A stretch of 64,000 bases of DNA from Paracentrotus lividus (lineage: Eukaryota; Echinodermata; Echinoidea; Camarodonta; Echinidae). The first letter of the stretch is position 1, and every line of letters starts with the position of its first letter. The notes below the pieces were generated by a model, which saw only the letters and a list, made by a program, of their open reading frames with translations, had not been told where the DNA came from and made no database searches. The DNA lies in assembly GCA_940671915.1 (NCBI GenBank), contig CALNVZ010003433.1, positions 32,983,853 through 33,047,852 on the forward strand, written 5' to 3'. The translations under genes and the position numbers were made by a program. Below, one piece after another: positions 59,491 to 64,000 of this stretch.

Positions 59491-62400
59491 GTTTAAAACT
59501 GATTGACAAGATTGAATAAGGCACGATGTCAGATGAGGCATTGCAAGCAGTTCGCATCCGAGGCTTCAGTCTCTCCAAGAGTGAGGTTATTGGACTGATC
59601 ATACGACTATCTATCGTTGGAGCAGCGACTTACTATGGAGTGAAGTGGATTGTCTATGCCATGGACCCAACCAGGAAACAGAAGCAAGAAGCTAAACAAC
59701 AGGTAATGTTTGAATATTAGTGAAGTTACATGACAGTAAATATTGTGCTGAGTGATTATCTAAAGTGTAGGAAACTTTGTTGAAATTAAACGATGAATTA
59801 TTAAGTTTAGATGACGAACATGTACAGAATGGGAAATAATTATTAGACCAAATCTTATGGGATCTTCTTCTTCTTCCAATGAAATACATCCCTCTTGCAG
59901 AGTATAGTCATACTTATTTAGAAAAGAGGATTTGTTGAATTTTGGTCTGATTATGAATCCTAACATCTAAAATACATTGATAATTGAAAATACTCGTATT
60001 ATATTTGAACATTGAATAATGTTTTAAAACAATCAGGAATATTTTTGTTGACATTCGAAGACAAATTATCCAGTTTAACTTCCTTAATGATTGTATCCAA
60101 ATATAGGAAAGTATCTTGAGTCATGACCAAAAAATAAAAGCATGTGCTTGAACTGGAAGCATGAATGCTGAGACTAGAGCATTTTATAGAACTCGGGTAA
60201 TGGTCAAATAACAATTTGTCCATGACAAAGCATATGGTTAAAATAAATTAAAATACTCCTTTCCCTACTGGCAGTGAAACTTATGAGAACATGAATAAAT
60301 GTAGGATGAGGACTGATGCTAGTATAGAGTGTTTAGCATGAGAAGGAAGAATGTAAAGATTGATTTACACGTACTTCCCTCTTTTTTTTTTCTTACCCCT
60401 GCCGAACTCCCCAAATTGAGAATAAGTTGATACAATTATATGCTTGAATATATTTCTACAGCTTTATTTCCCCCTTGATGAAGTTTCCAATGTCGGAGTC
60501 GAGGTTTATACACAACCACAATTTATATATCCCAGAAAATAAGATGTATATTTATATGCCTGTCCAATTTTATGTAGGCGGAGAAACTAATGAGGGCTAT
60601 AGGACTATCACCACACACTAGTCTATCTGAGTACGAGCTGTCCATCGCCACACAGCTGGTTGACCCTTTGACCCTTAGCATTGCATGGTCAGACATTGGT
60701 GGATTACAAGATACATGCAAGGAGATCAAAGAAACTATTCTCCTTCCTCTCAAGAAGAAACATCTTTTCACAGGCTCCAAACTCATGCAGCCTCCTAAAG
60801 GTCAGTAGATAGATAAATGGTTTATTGGAAAAACAAAACATCATTACGGCAAAGCCGAATTGCGATGCATTTACAAAATTTAGAAATAACATAATCATGA
60901 AAAATAGAAAATAATTGTTTTCTTGGTACTGCAAAATCAGTATTTGGCATCAGCTTTACAGCATCCTCAACATTCTTCTGTAAAAAAAGGAAGCAAGTGA
61001 TTTATCAATCAATTTTGAATTTTTTGATGAATCATATTTCCTTCAGTGCCATCTTCTTCATGGCCAAATATGAGATGTAAACGATTATCCAGCTTAAAGA
61101 TATTGTGTGAGATTGTATTGACATCAAAGTGATGGATACATTTTGCTCTTTTACAGGAAACGTCACTTTTCTTACTGACTTCCTTTTGTCAAAGTAGGAC
61201 AGAGTAAATATAAGTATATTCCTGGTCCATACTTGATAAAGCTGAGGTAAATGGGTACCTGGTAGGAATGATGGTTCTAATTGATATCTCCTTTTAACCT
61301 GGATTGCCCCATATGCCAAAAGTTGATATCTTGTTTGTGTTGAAGGTAAATACTTTTGAAAAATGCTAATGAGGCAAAGAATGAATAGAAACCCAAGCCA
61401 GTCCTCCTTCTGTGAATGCGATTCCCATCAAGTTTTATCTACATGTATATTGTAAAAGTCATTTTTTTCATGAAATTCAGTTCCAACTCAAATTTATTAT
61501 TTTTTAAAGGAATATTCTGATCCAATTTCTGTACTCTATTCTAGGTGTCTTATTGTATGGACCACCTGGTTGTGGCAAGACTATGATAGCCAAAGCCATT
61601 GCTAAGGATGCAGGATGTCGTTTCATTAATCTACAAGCTTCCAACTTGACAGATAAGTGGTATGGAGAATCACAGAAACTTGCTTCAGCTGTCTTCTCAT
61701 TGGTAAATTAGTAATCATATGTTTCTTGAGGCTTTGGTTATAGTTTTTGTAAATTCTAAAAATATAAGTCTTTAAAATTTTGGGTCTACTTGAAGATAGA
61801 ATGAAAGAATATTTGTTAACAGATATAGCACTTGACAAAGGAGAATTAAATAAATCATTAGAAATGCACATAATGTCGCTATAAAAATTTCTATATTAAC
61901 AGTCGGGTCTCAGTATTAAAAAAAAAATTTGTGAGAAAAAGAAATATACAGACACAGATTATGAGAAAAATTTCAGGATAACATCTTCGTATATAGCCTT
62001 CTGACATTAATTAGCTAACTAAATCTATGAAATGATCATTTAGAAAGCCTATTCTAAGGGAAATGCTATCAATGTCAACAGAGGGCACAATATATATGCT
62101 CTATTGATCAAATTCAAATTTCCGGAATGATTTCTCCTGTTTTAAAACTTGTTTTTATATTTGGAATATTTCATAAGAGACCAATGAATTTATATTATCA
62201 AATCTTATCAAAACTATAAACCTAGTTTTAAATTAGTCCACTGAAATAATTCCCTTCTCTTAATATGGGGAAGATTTAAAAACAAATGATTACAAAAGCA
62301 AATGTTTTAATCTGATATTTTCAATAGATAAATTTCAACATGTACATGTTCATGTCTTGTTTTGTTCCAGGCTGCCAAATTCCAACCAGCTGTAATGTTC

Positions 62401-62823
62401 ATTGATGAATGTTTAAATATTATATTTTCACTAGAGGAATTTCAGCATCTTCCATGTCCATGTCTTGTTTTGTTCCAGGCTGCCAAATTCCAACCTGCCA
62501 TAATCTTCATCGATGAGATTGATTCCTTCCTGAGGTCAAGGGCATCTCATGACCATGAGGCTACAGCCATGATGAAAGCACAATTCATGACACTATGGGA
62601 TGGTCTTATCACCAATGAAAACTGTGAGGTATGCTGATTACCCTAATATACAGTGTATGTAAGCTTCATGTGCCATATTGACACACCAGATTGATAATAC
62701 AAACAATAGCCGGGTTTTAGTCTTTACTCTGTTGAAAATTTACAGGGGATGACTTTACGGATGACTTACAAGGGCTGCAGAGAGTTTTTGAAAGTGAAGG
62801 GGCTGAGCCGAAGTGGGGGTGGG

Positions 62824-62857
<34 letters not shown>

Positions 62858-63810
62858 CATATTCGCCTATTTGTAAATGTTTACTGAAAAGGGGGAGGCT
62901 GAACCCCCTCCCAGCCCCACGGCCCCTGATTTTTGTAGCTGTGCAAATGTGGTAAAACGTGTAGAGTTTATAAGCACAGCAGCAACTCTACATGCATTCA
63001 TGCTCAGATGACATAAAAAACTTGAGTGTTGATAATTCTGCTGAAGTAAGCCATGTCAACTTTCTTGAAAACAGGTCTTTTAATTAGGACAATGATTCTA
63101 ATAAATATCATACAGGTGATCATTATGGGTGCTACAAACAGACCTCAAGACGTAGATGCAGCCATTTTGAGACGAATGCCAACCTCCTTCCATATAGGCA
63201 TGCCGGATAAGGCTCAGAGGAAACATATACTACAGATTATACTCAGAGATGAACAGGTGAGTGCCTTTAAATATAGTGTAATGTAACATCATTGTAATAG
63301 CGCCCCCTTAAGACCGACCTTAATTTTTGTGTGTGTGTCCAGTAAAACTTTGAACAGTTTTTCATGTAGAATTCATGGTTGTAAATAACACACAAGATGG
63401 GCTCCTAAAACCAGAATCATTCGCAAGATGAAACTTTCGCGAATTGCTGACCATACTTACCTGTACAGTAGTACTGGAATGTAGACACAAACTTTTGTTG
63501 GCATTTCACTTTTTTCGTAAATCGGCCTTTTGTGAAATTTGTGCAAGTATTGTGCATGCAAAAATTTCTGGTTTCAAAGTATCCCATGTTTAAATCAATT
63601 TGGCCAAGAGATGGATTTTGGGTTGTTTTTATTAATATTATTCAGGTATATTTAATTTTTATTAACATTTTTCCAACCCCTTATTTTTTACTATTAGGTT
63701 GAGAGTGACGTGAATCTGGATCTGATAGCAGAGAAAGCAGAGAAGTTCAGTGGCAGTGATTTAAGAGAGATGTGCCGGAACGCTTGCATGTATCGCATTA
63801 GAGATCATCT
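59491..63810 (+). CDS. ATAD1: Outer-mitochondrial-membrane AAA ATPase ATAD1/Msp1-like, 5' part
   Basis: ATAD1/Msp1 extracts mislocalised tail-anchored proteins from mitochondrial outer and peroxisomal membranes. Coding exons: 59526-59702 (exon from 59491), 60578-60800, 61545-61702, 62479-62628, 63116-63256 and 63698-63810; all GT-AG with matching phases. About 321 codons lie here and the rest is past the right edge (human 361). One N-terminal membrane segment lies at residues about 22-45 ([20 protein letters not shown]). The AAA domain shows WSDIGG (96-101), Walker A GPPGCGKT (139-146), pore loop KWYGES (171-176), Walker B IIFIDEID (194-201), sensor GATNRP (241-246) and arginine fingers RR (255-256). 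A 108 bp duplication before exon 4 offers a second in-frame acceptor at 62371. The start ATG follows 35 bases of 5' UTR. Confidence 0.95.
62312..62527 (+). repeat. 108 bp tandem duplication spanning the ATAD1 exon 4 acceptor and Walker B
   Basis: Two head-to-tail units share ATGTYCATGTCTTGTTTTGT, TCCAGGCTGCCAAATTCCAA and TTCATYGATGA, with the acceptors exactly 108 bases apart (exon start 62371 versus 62479). The first unit reads [14 protein letters not shown] and continues open for 36 codons into the second, [15 protein letters not shown]. The units differ at a fair number of positions, so the duplication is not recent. Confidence 0.9.
62740..62950. repeat. G32 homopolymer in a dispersed repeat, ATAD1 intron 4
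   Basis: An uninterrupted run of 32 G lies at 62825-62856, inside a block with GGGGCTGAGCC and its complement-like GGCTGAACCCCC. The open frame across it is a glycine artefact. Confidence 0.8.
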
Positions 63811-63929
63811 GTAAGTAAAGTAGTTTACCTTATCACATCAAAAACTTAAATTAGTCACAAGTCTGACTATGGCATAAGGGAGAGAAAAACTATGAATGTA
63901 TAAACCATTGACTGCTCGATGCTATATGA

Positions 63930-64000
63930 CACAAGAAGGGATAGGGTTTACAGTGACGCCCACTGACTAGGGTTAGGATAGGGTAGGGTGGAGTGTTTGG
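63930..64000. repeat. AGGGTAGGGTGG repeat block, copy 2 (cut by window end)
   Basis: AGAAGGGATAGGGT and GACTAGGGTTAGGATAGGG resemble the block at 20630-20860. The block continues beyond the window. Confidence 0.55.

Overview
The window looks like nuclear DNA of a metazoan. It is AT-rich, its genes have short exons with GT-AG introns, and most of the sequence is transposons, simple repeats and minisatellites. The protein-coding genes and the mix of CR1-type LINEs, tRNA-derived SINEs, Tc1/mariner relatives, Helitron-like repeats and many fold-back elements fit a marine invertebrate deuterostome. A sea urchin or other echinoderm is my best guess, but that is inference; no marker in the window fixes the species.

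Genes, left to right. (1) A plus-strand gene fragment at 4964-6453 has two exons: the C-terminal end of a C-type lectin domain, then a Thr/Pro/Ser-rich linker with a PAN/Apple domain and a stop. The exons join in frame only through a GC-AG intron. (2) A complete minus-strand PPM1K-like mitochondrial PP2C phosphatase at 18465-15565 (4 coding exons, 366 codons) has a terminal exon whose coding end sits in a 170-180 bp tandem triplication. (3) A complete plus-strand GHITM/TMBIM5-like mitochondrial inner-membrane protein lies at 37724-46146 (7 coding exons, 341 codons). (4) A plus-strand ATAD1/Msp1-like AAA ATPase at 59491-63810 runs off the right edge (6 exons, about 321 codons in the window). 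Its fourth coding exon is preceded by an in-frame 108 bp duplication that carries a second splice acceptor and a second Walker B-like motif. All three recognisable housekeeping genes encode mitochondrial proteins (matrix, inner membrane, outer membrane).

Repeats by region. 0-3.4 kb: degraded non-LTR retrotransposon, minus strand, with endonuclease and reverse transcriptase remnants. 4-5 kb: TA-flanked MITE. 6.6-7.7 kb: hairpin MITE and fold-back. 7.7-9.0 kb: a second, 5'-truncated LINE. 9.5-11.7 kb: large fold-back with a younger MITE in one arm. 11.7-15.2 kb: tandem repeats and four TIR elements. 18.9-20.6 kb: large fold-back. 21.6-22.5 kb: 15 bp minisatellite and a SINE. 23.7-25.6 kb: GTTAGGG-like minisatellite between inverted arms. 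26.0-27.7 kb: two adjacent fold-backs. 27.8-29.0 kb: minisatellite and GGAGACGTCTCC palindromes. 32.2-34.3 kb: TIR element with palindromic subterminal repeats. 34.8-35.6 kb: another TIR element. 47-52.7 kb: hAT-type MITE and low-complexity DNA. 53.0-58.8 kb: two head-to-tail Helitron-like copies, the second split by two later insertions whose empty sites survive in the first copy.

No CRISPR array, rRNA gene, intact tRNA gene or prokaryotic operon was seen. The unusual content is the exon-internal tandem duplications in ATAD1 and PPM1K, the GC-AG lectin/PAN intron, and a dense collection of inverted-repeat elements, several with clear target-site duplications, that can be placed in relative age order from the sequence alone.
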